36,822 nucleotides of DNA from Rhizobiaceae bacterium (lineage in GTDB: Bacteria; Pseudomonadota; Alphaproteobacteria; Rhizobiales; Rhizobiaceae), in NCBI GenBank assembly GCA_025458045.1, contig JALOTE010000012.1:1-36822 (forward strand). Direction: 5' to 3'. The position numbers and the translations under genes were made by a program. Positions 1 through 8,163 of the stretch are shown one piece after another (positions within the stretch are counted from its first letter, which is position 1; the number at the start of each line of letters is the position of its first letter). The notes beneath the pieces are model-generated. The model was not told the DNA's origin. It did not search any database and saw only the letters and a list, made by a program, of their open reading frames with translations.

Positions 1-717
1 CACCGCTGCGTCACCGCCTTCGACAAGGCGGCGCAGATGTTCGGCGACGACCATGCCTGGCCGTGCTGGGCGTTTTCCAACCACGACGTCATCCGGCACA
101 TGTCGCGTTTCCTGCCGAAGGTCGCCGGCCGCACAGGGCTGGCCAAGCTCGCCGCCTCCTTGCTGCTGTCGCTGCGCGGCTCGATCTGCCTCTACCAGGG
201 CGAGGAGCTCGGGCTGACCGAGGCCGACATCGCATATGAGGACCTGACCGACCCGGCGGCCATCGCCTTCTGGCCGGATTACAAAGGCCGTGACGGCTGC
301 CGCACGCCCTACCCTTGGGACGACGCCGCGCCGAACGCCGGCTTCTCCCACGCCAACCGGACATGGCTGCCCATTCCGGCCGAACACAGCGGCAATGCCG
401 CATCGATGCAGGCCGGGCGCGACTCTTCGGTGCTGGAGCATTACCGCGCTTTTCTCCATTGGCGCAAAAGCCAGCCGGAACTGGTCACCGGCGGGCTGTC
501 ATTTCTGGAAGCAGGCAAACAGGTGCTCGCCTTCGAGCGCCACCTCGATGGCCGCCGCATGCTGTGCGTGTTCAACCTGTCGGACAAGGCGGCAAAGTGG
601 ATGGTGCCGGAAGGCGCGTCGCCGGTTTTCCTTCCTGCACCGGGCGCTTCCGGAACGCTGACAGGCAAGGCTGTGAGCCTGCCGCCACTCGGATTTTTCT
701 TCGCGCATGCCGGATGA
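1..717 (+). CDS. aglA: Alpha-glucosidase, GH13 family (3' part only)
   Basis: The frame is open from the first base, so the 5' part lies outside the window; 238 codons are visible. The protein has the C-terminal half of a GH13 (alpha-amylase family) barrel. The SNHDV motif (residues about 27-31 of the visible part) carries the conserved His-Asp pair that stabilises the transition state, and YQGEELG is typical of alpha-glucosidases and oligo-1,6-glucosidases. A C-terminal beta domain follows (VLAFERH...VFNLSD). The family hydrolyses alpha-glucosidic bonds of sucrose, maltose, trehalose and similar sugars in the cytoplasm. In rhizobia the closest relative is AglA, encoded with the AglEFG sugar transporter; those genes would lie to the left, which is inference. 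The stop is 8 bp from the stop of the convergent flavoprotein gene. Confidence 0.85.
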   Translation, partial: HRCVTAFDKAAQMFGDDHAWPCWAFSNHDVIRHMSRFLPKVAGRTGLAKLAASLLLSLRGSICLYQGEELGLTEADIAYEDLTDPAAIAFWPDYKGRDGCRTPYPWDDAAPNAGFSHANRTWLPIPAEHSGNAASMQAGRDSSVLEHYRAFLHWRKSQPELVTGGLSFLEAGKQVLAFERHLDGRRMLCVFNLSDKAAKWMVPEGASPVFLPAPGASGTLTGKAVSLPPLGFFFAHAG

Positions 718-725
718 TTGGCGCA

Positions 726-2768
726 CTAAACCCTGATGCCGAAGCGCAGGCCATCATAGATCGCGGCATGGATGTTGCGCGAGGCGACCGCATCGCCGAT
801 GCGTGCCAGCAGGAACGCGCCGCCGGGGTTGCGGACAGGCATGAGTTCGCCTCCATCGGCCAGCGCGTCATGGGCGACCGCGCCGAGATTGCGTGACAGC
901 GGTTTCAAGGCAAAATAAAGGTCGGCATTGGGAAGCGTGCCATGCTCGACCACGACCTGATCGACATTGCGCTGCTCCGTCCAGCCCGGCGCGTAAGCCG
1001 AATCGAGCGTTGCCACAAGCGCGTTGCCGTCGCGCCGCACCGACTTCAACCGTGTCTGTATGGTGATCCTGGCACTCCGCTCCTGCAACGCCTTCATATA
1101 CGGGACCAGGTTCATGCCGCCCATGTCGGGGGCGAAGAACCGCTCCGGCGTGACCAGTTCCAGCGTTGACTTGGCCCGCACGATCATCTCGGCGGCGCTC
1201 ATGCCCTGATGGCCGCCTGAATCATCATAGACGAGCACTCGCGTCGCGGGCTTCACGGTGCCCGAGAGGATGTCCCAGCTTGAGGTGACCAGGTCATCGC
1301 CATCGGCCAAAGGCGGGTTTTGCGGCAGGCCGCCGGTGGCGACAATCACGATGTCCGGCCGCAACGCCAGCACATCGTCGACACCTGCCCAGATGTTGAA
1401 ACACACCCCGACGCCCAGGCGTTCCAATTCCGCCATGCGCCAATCAATGATGCCCTGCATTTCGCGGCGGCGTGGGTTGCGGGTCAGGAGGTTGACCTGA
1501 CCGCCAGGCGCATCCGTCGCTTCCAGCAGCGTGACCCGATGTCCACGCTCGCCCAGCACGCGCGCCGCTTCCAGCCCCGCCGGCCCGGCACCCACAACCA
1601 CACAGACCTTGCCCGCTTCGTCCGCACGCGTGATCACATGCGGCATCTTCGCTTCGCGCCCGGTTGCGGCATTGTGGATGCACAGGGCTTCGCCGCCCTC
1701 ATAGATGCGGTCAAGGCAGTAGGTCGCACCCACGCAAGGCCGGATGCGGTGCTCCTCGCCGCGCATCACCTTGGCGACGATATGGGGGTCGGCAAGATGC
1801 GCGCGCGTCATGCCCACCATGTCGAGCTTGCCTTCCGCGATGGCGTGGCGTGCCGTCGCGACGTCTGCAATGCGCGCGGCATGGAAGATCGGGAATTTTG
1901 TCGCCGCACGCACTTCGCCCGCGAAATCCAGATGCGGGTTGGCGCGCATGCCGGAAATGGGGATCACCTCCGTCAACGGCGCATCATGCTCGATGTGGCC
2001 GCGAATGATGTTGAGGAAGTCAACCTGGCCGGACCGCGCGAAACGCCGCGCGATCTCCACCCCTTCGGCTTTCGTCAGCCCGCCTTCCCAATCCTCGTCG
2101 GCCACCATGCGGATGCCGACAATGAACTCCGGGCCGACCGCCTTGCGCACGGCATCCAGCACAAGGTGTGAGAAGCGCAGCCGGTTGTCGAGCGAACCGC
2201 CGAAGGCATCATCGCGGTGATTGGTGTTGGGTGACCAGAAGCCGTCCATCAGATGGCCGTAAGCCTCGAACTCAATGCCATCGAGTCCCGCTTGCTGCAT
2301 GCGGGCCGCCGCAGCCGCATAGTCCTGCACGATGCGCTCGATATCCCAATCCTCGGCCTCTTTTGGGAAGGCGCGGTGCGCCGGCTCCCGCACCGGGGAC
2401 GCCGCCAGCACGGGCAGCCAATCGGCCTTGTTCCACTGGGTCCGGCGGCCAAGATGGGTCAGTTGGATCATCACGGCCGCGCCATGCTCGTGGCAGGCAT
2501 CCGCGACGTCGCGCATCCAGCCGACGATCTCATCCTTCCATGCCTGCAGATTGCCGAAGGCGGGCGGTGAATCCCGGCTGACCACAGCCGAACCCGCCGT
2601 CATCGTCAGCGCGATGCCGCCCTTCGCCTTTTCGGCGTGGTAGAGGCGGTAGCGTTCCTTCGGCATCCCGTCCTCGGAATAGGACGGCTCGTGGCTGGTC
2701 GACATGATGCGGTTTTTCAGCCGCAGATGCTTAAGTTGGTAGGGCTGGAGGATCGGGTCGCTTGTCAC
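726..2768 (-). CDS. NADH:flavin oxidoreductase / N-methylproline demethylase-like flavoprotein (DgcA/StcD/TMADH family)
   Basis: 680 aa with the layout of trimethylamine dehydrogenase and 2,4-dienoyl-CoA reductase: an N-terminal old-yellow-enzyme FMN barrel (about 5-335), an Fe-S binding segment, then an FAD/NAD(P)-type Rossmann part (VVGAGPAGLEAARVLG near 395). Within the family it most resembles the N-methylproline and dimethylglycine demethylases (StcD, DgcA), which oxidise N-methyl groups. The cluster segment reads C345-V-G-A348-T-Y-C351 with C363 further on, so the second of the four usual Cys is Ala. The start is GTG, 9 bp after the mttB-like stop, so the two genes form an operon. The exact substrate cannot be read from sequence; N-methylproline, dimethylglycine or a related N-methyl amine are the main options. 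Confidence 0.85.
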   Translation of the reverse strand: MTSDPILQPYQLKHLRLKNRIMSTSHEPSYSEDGMPKERYRLYHAEKAKGGIALTMTAGSAVVSRDSPPAFGNLQAWKDEIVGWMRDVADACHEHGAAVMIQLTHLGRRTQWNKADWLPVLAASPVREPAHRAFPKEAEDWDIERIVQDYAAAAARMQQAGLDGIEFEAYGHLMDGFWSPNTNHRDDAFGGSLDNRLRFSHLVLDAVRKAVGPEFIVGIRMVADEDWEGGLTKAEGVEIARRFARSGQVDFLNIIRGHIEHDAPLTEVIPISGMRANPHLDFAGEVRAATKFPIFHAARIADVATARHAIAEGKLDMVGMTRAHLADPHIVAKVMRGEEHRIRPCVGATYCLDRIYEGGEALCIHNAATGREAKMPHVITRADEAGKVCVVVGAGPAGLEAARVLGERGHRVTLLEATDAPGGQVNLLTRNPRRREMQGIIDWRMAELERLGVGVCFNIWAGVDDVLALRPDIVIVATGGLPQNPPLADGDDLVTSSWDILSGTVKPATRVLVYDDSGGHQGMSAAEMIVRAKSTLELVTPERFFAPDMGGMNLVPYMKALQERSARITIQTRLKSVRRDGNALVATLDSAYAPGWTEQRNVDQVVVEHGTLPNADLYFALKPLSRNLGAVAHDALADGGELMPVRNPGGAFLLARIGDAVASRNIHAAIYDGLRFGIRV

Positions 2769-2777
2769 CGTGCAGTC

Positions 2778-4337
2778 TCAATACCAGGCATCGGCCATCG
2801 ACGCCTTCTTGCGGGCGACGAAGTCTTGCAGGGCCTCATCAATGCCTTCGTCGAGTGGCGGGGCCTGATAATCGGCGAGAGCCTTCTTCCACGCTTTGTT
2901 GGCGCGGGTTGCAGCATCGGCGGAGCCTGCGGCTTCCCACTTCTCGAAGGGCTCATTGTCGGCGAGCGCTGAGTCGAAGAAGGCGGTTTCGTAGTTCTGC
3001 ATCGTATGGGCGCAGCCGAAGAAATGGCTGCCGGGGCCGACTTCCTTGAAGGCGTCAAACGCCAGTTCATTGTCGTCGATCTTCACACCGTCGAGATAAG
3101 TGTGGAGCGCGCCGCAGAAATCGGCATCCATCATGAACTTCTCATAGGACATCGACAGCAGCCCATCGAGAAAACCGGCCGAGTGCAGGATGAAATTGGC
3201 GCCGCAATGGACAGCCGCCAGCATCGACATCGTACCTTCGTTCATGGCGTGGGCATCAGGCCGTTTCGAGGTGGTGAAATTGCCCGAGCAGCGCAGGGGA
3301 AGGTTCAGGCGTCGTGCCAATTGCCCGACGACCATGGAGCCAATGGCCGGTTCCGGCGTACCGAACGTTGGCGACCCGGAACGCAGCGACATCGAGGACA
3401 GGAAGTTGCCATAGATCACCGGCGCGCCGGGGCGCTCAAGTTGCGTCAGCGCGCAGCCGGCCATGGTTTCGGCATGCGCCTGCGCGATGGCACCGGCATT
3501 CGTGACCGGCCCCATCGCCCCACCGAGGATGAACGGAACAATGACCGCCGCCTGGTTGGCGCGCGCATAGGCGCGCAGCGCCGTCGTCATCGTCGCGTCC
3601 CAGACCAGCGGCGAGTTGACGTTGACATTGCCAAGGATGCAGCAATTGGCGTCAACGAACGCCGCGCCGAACAGGATGCGGCACATGTCGATCGACTCTT
3701 CCGCGCGGCTTTCCGCCGTCACAGAGCCCATGAATGCGCGGTCCGAATATTTGATATGCGCATAGACCATGTCGAGATGGCGCTTGTTCACCGGAACATC
3801 GACCGGCTCGCAAATCGTGCCGCCCGAATGATGCAGCCAGGGCGAGGACTGGGCGAGCCTGATGAAATTGCGGAAGTCCTCGATCGTGCCGTAGCGGCGG
3901 CCATGGTCGAGATCCATCACGAAGGGCGAGCCATAGGCAGGCGAAAACACCACCGACTTCCCGCCGATCACGACGGAATTGGCAGGATTGCGCGCATGCT
4001 GGGTGAAGCTTGCGGGCGCGGTCCGCAAAATCTCGCGCAGCATCCCATGGGGAAACTTCACCAGATTGCCTGCGATTTCCGCTCCCGCCGCGCGCCACAA
4101 GGACAGCGCCGCGGGATCGTCGCGGAACTCGATGCCGATCTCGGCCAGGATGCGGTCGGCGGTGGCTTCAATCCGCGACAGGCTCTCCTCGCCCAGAATG
4201 TCGTAGGTCGGGATGTTGCGCAGCACATAGGGCCGGTGCAGCCCTCTCGGCCCGGCGGCGCGTTCCGCATTGCGCGCGGCGCGGCCTGATCGCGCGGCAC
4301 GCGGTTGCACGGCAACAGGTTCGATGACATCGGCCAT
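2778..4337 (-). CDS. MttB-family (COG5598) corrinoid-dependent quaternary/tertiary amine methyltransferase, non-pyrrolysine type
   Basis: 519 aa. The start at 4337 was chosen because GGAGGG lies 8 bp upstream; an in-frame ATG at 4415 would run into the divergent LysR promoter. The protein is collinear with the trimethylamine methyltransferase MttB fold (landmarks LRNIPTYDILGEESLSRI near 40, GGAMGPVTNAGAIAQAHAE, and GNFTTSKRPDAHAMNEG). It has no in-frame amber codon, so it belongs to the pyrrolysine-free branch. That branch includes the glycine betaine, proline betaine and carnitine methyltransferases MtgB, MtpB and MtcB, which move a methyl group from a quaternary amine to a corrinoid protein. 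It is first in an operon with a demethylase-like flavoprotein and divergent from a LysR regulator. No corrinoid protein or RamA-type activator gene is in the window. A betaine substrate is inferred. Confidence 0.85.
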   Translation of the reverse strand: MADVIEPVAVQPRAARSGRAARNAERAAGPRGLHRPYVLRNIPTYDILGEESLSRIEATADRILAEIGIEFRDDPAALSLWRAAGAEIAGNLVKFPHGMLREILRTAPASFTQHARNPANSVVIGGKSVVFSPAYGSPFVMDLDHGRRYGTIEDFRNFIRLAQSSPWLHHSGGTICEPVDVPVNKRHLDMVYAHIKYSDRAFMGSVTAESRAEESIDMCRILFGAAFVDANCCILGNVNVNSPLVWDATMTTALRAYARANQAAVIVPFILGGAMGPVTNAGAIAQAHAETMAGCALTQLERPGAPVIYGNFLSSMSLRSGSPTFGTPEPAIGSMVVGQLARRLNLPLRCSGNFTTSKRPDAHAMNEGTMSMLAAVHCGANFILHSAGFLDGLLSMSYEKFMMDADFCGALHTYLDGVKIDDNELAFDAFKEVGPGSHFFGCAHTMQNYETAFFDSALADNEPFEKWEAAGSADAATRANKAWKKALADYQAPPLDEGIDEALQDFVARKKASMADAWY

Positions 4338-4426
4338 GAGACGCCCTCCAGGCTGAGCGAAGGCTAGCGCGGCCGAAGCGGGCTTGTGACGCTTGAAAAT
4401 AGTCATGTGTCGCATAAACTGGACTT
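4338..4426. promoter_or_regulatory. Divergent promoter region of the mttB-like operon and lysR-type gene
   Basis: 89 bp between two divergent start codons, the usual place for LysR-regulator binding. It holds an interrupted dyad, AGT-c-ATG-N5-CAT-aa-ACT (4401-4420), with the ATG/CAT core at 4405-4415, ending 11 bp before the lysR start. LysR sites are normally T-N11-A dyads, so this is a reasonable but weak operator candidate. No clear -35/-10 pair was identified. Confidence 0.35.
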
Positions 4427-5329
4427 ATGGATAGCCTGCGCCGCCTGCTGCCGTCATTCCGGCATCTCATCGTGTTCGAGGCGGCGGGCCGGCTCGGATC
4501 GTTCACCGCCGCCGGGGCCGAACTCGGCATGACACAGGCCGCCGTCAGCCACGCGATCAAGGCGCTGGAGGGCGAACTCGGCCAGTTGCTGTTCGAGCGC
4601 GGGCATCGGGCCGTGAAACTGACGGAGACGGGGCGGCGGCTGCACAATGATTGCACGCTCGGCCTGGGGCTGATCGCGCGCTCCGTCGCCGAGGCGCGGC
4701 CGCGGCCGGCCGACACCCATGTCACGCTGTCGGTTTCCAATGCGTTTGCCACGCTGTGGATGGTGCCGCGCATGCAGAAGGTGCGCGCCGAACTGCCCGA
4801 CATTGAAATCCGTCTGCACACGGCAGACCGCGATCTCAATCTCGCCGCCGAGAGTTTCCCGCTCGGCATCCGCGGCGGGCGGCCGGAACTGTGGTCGCGC
4901 TACCACGCCGCCGCGTTTGCGCCCGAAGAAATCGCTGCCGTCGCCTCGCCCGACTATCTGCGCCGGATGGGCGCGCCGGGCACCGCCTGGGACCTCCTTT
5001 CGCACAACCTCGTGCATCTCGACGAGCCGCATCGCAAGGCGGCCAATTGGGCCGAGTGGCTGCGCAGCGCCGGTGTCAGTTCGGCTCCGAAGCCCGGCGG
5101 CCTGCGCGCCAATGAATATGTTCCGGTTCTGCAGGCGGCGCTCGACGGCGAGGGCGTCGCGCTCGGCTGGCTGCATTTGGTGAAGAACTACATCGCCGCC
5201 GGACGGCTGGTCGCCGTCGGCGGCCATGTGATGCGCACGGGCGACGCTTTCCATGTCGTCTGGCCGAAGGACCGCCCGATCAGTTCCAATGCAAGGCGCG
5301 TGCGCGACTGGATTGCCGCCAACGCTTGA
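4427..5329 (+). CDS. LysR-family transcriptional regulator (GcvA-like)
   Basis: 300 aa. The N-terminal winged HTH (residues 10-68, LIVFEAAGRLGSFTAAGAELGMTQAAVSHAIKALE) is typical of LysR proteins, and the rest is the two-lobed effector-binding domain. The PSFRHLIVFEAAGR..S start and the C-terminal features resemble the GcvA subgroup. The start is ATG with only a weak GGA 3 bp upstream. It is divergent from the mttB-like/flavoprotein operon, so it probably controls that operon in response to the amine substrate or a product; this is inferred from position. The next gene, wrbA, lies 104 bp downstream in the same direction and is probably separately transcribed. Confidence 0.88.
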   Translation: MDSLRRLLPSFRHLIVFEAAGRLGSFTAAGAELGMTQAAVSHAIKALEGELGQLLFERGHRAVKLTETGRRLHNDCTLGLGLIARSVAEARPRPADTHVTLSVSNAFATLWMVPRMQKVRAELPDIEIRLHTADRDLNLAAESFPLGIRGGRPELWSRYHAAAFAPEEIAAVASPDYLRRMGAPGTAWDLLSHNLVHLDEPHRKAANWAEWLRSAGVSSAPKPGGLRANEYVPVLQAALDGEGVALGWLHLVKNYIAAGRLVAVGGHVMRTGDAFHVVWPKDRPISSNARRVRDWIAANA

Positions 5330-5433
5330 TTGTCTTTAAATTGTGAACAATCCGTCGTTTTCAGAGGACTTTTTCTGCACGATCAACAGCCTATCTATGC
5401 CGCCTCATCCAGCCAAAACCCAAGGGGCATACC
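5330..5433 (+). promoter_or_regulatory. Probable wrbA promoter region with a short operator-like dyad
   Basis: Non-coding gap before wrbA. A small inverted repeat, ATTGT-GA-ACAAT (5340-5351), sits 83 bp upstream of the start and could bind a dimeric regulator. The ribosome binding site AAGGGG (5422-5427) lies 6 bp before the ATG. The regulator is unknown. Confidence 0.3.
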
Positions 5434-6036
5434 ATGGCGAAAATTCTCGTTCTTTACTATTCCAGCTGGGGCCACATGGAAGCCATGGCCAATGCCGCAG
5501 CCGAAGGCGCGCGCGAGGCTGGCGCGACCGTGACTGTCAAACGTGTTGCGGAAACCGTACCGGACGATGTTGCAAAGGCTTATTACTACAAGACGGATCA
5601 GGCCGCGCCGGTCATCACCGACCCGAATGAACTCGCCGAATATGACGGCATCATCTTCGGCGTGCCGACGCGGTTCGGCAACATGCCCGCCCAGATGAAG
5701 AATTTCCTCGACCAGACTGGCGGCCTGTGGGCGACCGGCGCGCTGATCAACAAGGTCGGCTCGGTCATGGTGTCAACCGCGACGCAGCATGGCGGGCAGG
5801 AGACGACGATCATCTCCACACAGGTGACATTGCAGCACCACGGCATGATCATCGTGCCCTTGTCCTATGGGTTCCAAGGCCAGATGGGGCACGAGACAGT
5901 GCTCGGCGGCTCGCCCTACGGCATGACGGTTGTCACCGGCGGCAAGGGCGAGCGCATGCCTGACGAAAACGACCTTGCCGGCGCGAAGTTCCAGGGCAAG
6001 CGCGTCGCCGAGATCGCGGCGAAGATCCACGGCTGA
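5434..6036 (+). CDS. wrbA: NAD(P)H:quinone oxidoreductase WrbA
   Basis: 200 aa, the usual WrbA length. Flavodoxin-like fold with the FMN phosphate loop at the start ([15 protein letters not shown], residues 5-19), followed by the WrbA-specific [22 protein letters not shown] segment and [10 protein letters not shown] near 115. WrbA forms tetramers that reduce quinones by two electrons with NAD(P)H and so limit semiquinone-driven oxidative stress in the cytoplasm. It has a good ribosome binding site (AAGGGG) and is followed by a strong hairpin terminator, so it is probably a single-gene transcript. Confidence 0.95.
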   Translation: MAKILVLYYSSWGHMEAMANAAAEGAREAGATVTVKRVAETVPDDVAKAYYYKTDQAAPVITDPNELAEYDGIIFGVPTRFGNMPAQMKNFLDQTGGLWATGALINKVGSVMVSTATQHGGQETTIISTQVTLQHHGMIIVPLSYGFQGQMGHETVLGGSPYGMTVVTGGKGERMPDENDLAGAKFQGKRVAEIAAKIHG

Positions 6037-6062
6037 ACCGCCGGGTTACTGAACGAAATGAT

Positions 6063-6091
6063 ACGGCCGCGGAGCGATCCGCGGCCGTTTT
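6063..6091 (+). terminator. Rho-independent terminator after wrbA
   Basis: Perfect 11-bp GC-rich stem ACGGCCGCGGA / TCCGCGGCCGT with a GCGA tetraloop, followed by TTTT, 26 bp after the wrbA stop. The hairpin also lies just beyond the stop of the convergent VOC gene and may act in both directions, although the minus-strand T-run is poor. Confidence 0.85.
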
Positions 6092-6097
6092 GTCAGG

Positions 6098-6514
6098 TCA
6101 ATCCGACCGTTTTGGTTCATTGCGACTGTTGCAGAACAGTGCAATCTTGTTGCCCTGGGGATCGCGAAGATAGCCGACATAAAAATAGGCGCTGTATTCG
6201 GCGCGAAAACCCGGTGCGCCTTCGTCCTTTCCACCCGCGGCAAGAGCAGCCGCATGCAGCGTGCGAACCTCCGCCTGTGTTGACACACGGAAAGCGACCA
6301 TCATCCCGTTGCCGGCCGATGCCGCCTGCCCATCGAATGGGTGCTTTACATACACATCGGCGAACTCAAACTGCTGGGTGGCAGAGGCCGGAATAGAGTA
6401 GCTCAAGCCCTCGGATGACACATCAAGCACATAACCCAGGCGCGGCAGAAATGCCGAATAGAAGCGTTCGGCGCGCTCCAGATCATCAGCGCCAAGCGTG
6501 ACATAGCCAATCAT
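6098..6514 (-). CDS. VOC-superfamily (glyoxalase/bleomycin-resistance-like) protein
   Basis: 138 aa, one vicinal-oxygen-chelate unit of two beta-alpha-beta-beta-beta modules. The start MIGYVTLGADDLERAERFYSAFL is typical of the small glyoxalase-like proteins of proteobacteria, and GYLRDPQGNKIALFC forms the last strand with the usual D-P-x-G-N-x-x signature. The substrate is unknown; members include lyases, dioxygenases and binding proteins. The start codon has GGAAAG about 8 bp upstream. It lies 132 bp downstream of cysH on the same strand and could be read from it, but no functional link is evident. Confidence 0.8.
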   Translation of the reverse strand: MIGYVTLGADDLERAERFYSAFLPRLGYVLDVSSEGLSYSIPASATQQFEFADVYVKHPFDGQAASAGNGMMVAFRVSTQAEVRTLHAAALAAGGKDEGAPGFRAEYSAYFYVGYLRDPQGNKIALFCNSRNEPKRSD

Positions 6515-6646
6515 GATCGTACTTTCCGGCAGCGCGTTTTAGCCGTTGACCAAATCAATCGGACAGGGCCCTCCCCTGTTGCGGGAGTGCAAACGACGGC
6601 CTGCGATGCTAACGACTTCAGCGCGCATTTTGAAGCTGCAATACCC

Positions 6647-7429
6647 TCAAATCCCGTCGCCGCGCGCGGCGAGCGACTGGCGGGCGAAATTGGCGTCGGG
6701 GCCGAGGTGGATGCCGCACTCCACCTTGTTGAGGCCGGACCAGCGGCCGGCGCGCGGGTCTTCGCCGGGCTTCACCGCGCGTGTGCAGGGCGCGCAGCCG
6801 ATCGACAGGAAGCCGCGTTCAACAAGCGGGTGCTGCGGCAGATCATGCCGCCTCGCATAGGAAAGGATGTCCTCGGCTGAGGTTTTCGCCAGCGGGTTGA
6901 GCTTGATGTGGTCGCCATCGCGCTCGAAGAAGGGCAATGCGGCGCGGCTCGCGCCCTGGAAGCGTTTGCGGCCGGTGATCCAGCTTTGGTATCCGGAAAG
7001 CGCATCCTGAAGCGGAAATGTCTTGCGCAGCATGCAGCAGAGGTCAGGGTTTTTCTGCCAGAGTTCGGCGCGCGAGTCCTCAAGCGCGATTAGCCCGGCG
7101 TCAGGCCGGATGAAGCGCACATTGGCAAGGCCGAACTCCGTCGACAACGTGTCGACATAGTCGAGCGTTTCGGCGAAATGCTTGCCGGTGTCGATGAACA
7201 GGATATCCATCTCGGGGTTGATGCGCGAGATCTGGTGCAGCAAGACGGCTGAATCCGCGCCGAAGGAAGACACCATGGCCAGGCGGCCCAAGAGCGGGTC
7301 ACGGATTGCGGACGCGAAATCCAGCGCGCCGTCGCGCCCGATGTGGCGTTCGGCCAGCGCGCTCAGGACCGGATCATGCCCGCCCGGAGGCCAGGCAAGG
7401 TCAAGGACGGCGGCAGCTGAAGCAGACAT
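6647..7429 (-). CDS. cysH: Assimilatory adenylyl-sulfate (APS) reductase, thioredoxin-dependent
   Basis: 260 aa from the ATG at 7429, where similarity to the family begins; the longer upstream frame is Cys-rich and not family-like. The ATP-PPase-type motif SSFGADSAVLL (54-64) binds the adenylyl substrate. Cys-Cys at 131-132 and C-A-P-C at 212-215 are the four ligands of the [4Fe-4S] cluster that marks APS rather than PAPS reductases. The C-terminal ECGIH (237-241) carries the catalytic Cys that forms the thiosulfonate intermediate. The enzyme turns APS into sulfite and AMP in cysteine synthesis. Unusually for this order, cysI/cysG/cysDN are not adjacent. The gene immediately upstream on the same strand is a RirA-like iron/Fe-S sensor gene. 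Confidence 0.92.
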   Translation of the reverse strand: MSASAAAVLDLAWPPGGHDPVLSALAERHIGRDGALDFASAIRDPLLGRLAMVSSFGADSAVLLHQISRINPEMDILFIDTGKHFAETLDYVDTLSTEFGLANVRFIRPDAGLIALEDSRAELWQKNPDLCCMLRKTFPLQDALSGYQSWITGRKRFQGASRAALPFFERDGDHIKLNPLAKTSAEDILSYARRHDLPQHPLVERGFLSIGCAPCTRAVKPGEDPRAGRWSGLNKVECGIHLGPDANFARQSLAARGDGI

Positions 7430-7611
7430 GGTGGCATCCCCGGAGCGGTGATACGCCCCTGATGCCGCTAAAATACAAAGCGCGTGTGACGGCCACAAAG
7501 ACGGCTGTTGCGGCCTTGAGGGGAAACACGCAACCCCTTTGCTTTGTTGACAGTTTTGCGCAACGCCATTGCGCGCCGCCCCACAGGACGAACAGGCCGC
7601 CCCCTTCGCGT
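7430..7611 (-). promoter_or_regulatory. cysH upstream region with a candidate sigma-70 promoter
   Basis: 182 bp between the rirA-like stop and the cysH start. On the minus strand TTGTGG (7498-7493) and TATTTT (7475-7470) are exactly 17 bp apart and lie about 40 bp upstream of the cysH ATG, a plausible -35/-10 pair. The 5' leader would be short and no riboswitch-like structure was recognised in it. Confidence 0.35.
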
Positions 7612-8073
7612 TCAATGGGTGGCGAGCGGCTCCATCTTCAACAGTTCAAGCCGGGCCAGGATGCCGATATTGCGCTGCTTGTCCGTCAGATCGGCGATGG
7701 AATACCGGTCCAGCACGGCGAAGAACGCATCGAGCGCCTCTTTCAGGGCCTCGCTCATGCCGCAGGATGCGATCAGCGGGCATTGCGTTTCGCCCGCCTC
7801 GAAACACTCGACCAGATCGAAGTTCTCCTCGATCAGCCGGACGACATGGCCGAGCCTGATCTCCTCGGCCGGGCGCGACAGGCGGATTCCGCCGGACCGC
7901 CCGCGCACGGTGTCGATGAGACCGGCCTTGGTCATCGCTTGCAGGATCTTGAACAGGAACGGTTCTGAGATCGCGTAGAACTCGGCAATCTGTGCGATGC
8001 GGCTCAACCCCGGATTGGAGGCGCAGAACATCAGGATGCGAACGGCATAGTTGGTCTGGCGGGTGAGGCGCAT
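7612..8073 (-). CDS. rirA: Rrf2-family Fe-S regulator, RirA-like
   Basis: 153 aa. The start at 8073 is supported by AGAGGA 5 bp upstream. The sequence MRLTRQTNYAVRILMFCAS and the wing TVRGRSGGIRLSRPAEEI are nearly those of rhizobial RirA. Cys90, Cys98 and Cys104 (C-X7-C-X5-C) are the cluster ligands typical of RirA/IscR/NsrR proteins. RirA holds a [4Fe-4S] cluster under iron sufficiency, represses iron-uptake genes, and loses the cluster when iron is scarce. The C-terminus (IGILARLELLKMEPLATH) differs from the textbook protein, so a paralogous Rrf2 regulator specific to the neighbouring sulfur gene cysH is possible. It lies 90 bp after the XRE gene on the same strand. Confidence 0.75.
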   Translation of the reverse strand: MRLTRQTNYAVRILMFCASNPGLSRIAQIAEFYAISEPFLFKILQAMTKAGLIDTVRGRSGGIRLSRPAEEIRLGHVVRLIEENFDLVECFEAGETQCPLIASCGMSEALKEALDAFFAVLDRYSIADLTDKQRNIGILARLELLKMEPLATH

Positions 8074-8163
8074 GGCTATCCTCTCATTTTTGGCCACAAT
8101 AGTGGAGCCGGCCAATCAGGAAAAGCCTTCAAGACGCGCGGCAAGCCGGTTTTCGGGTTCAAG

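Noticed and set aside
3006-4289. Long plus-strand open frame antisense to the mttB-like gene
   Set aside because: Arg/His-rich, no family features, and it mirrors a well-supported gene in GC-rich DNA.
2778-4337. Pyrrolysine-containing trimethylamine methyltransferase
   Set aside because: No in-frame TAG occurs anywhere in the gene, so it belongs to the pyrrolysine-free branch.
7430-7611. Riboswitch in the cysH leader
   Set aside because: No SAM-II, SAM/SAH or cobalamin consensus words were found, and the inferred leader is too short.
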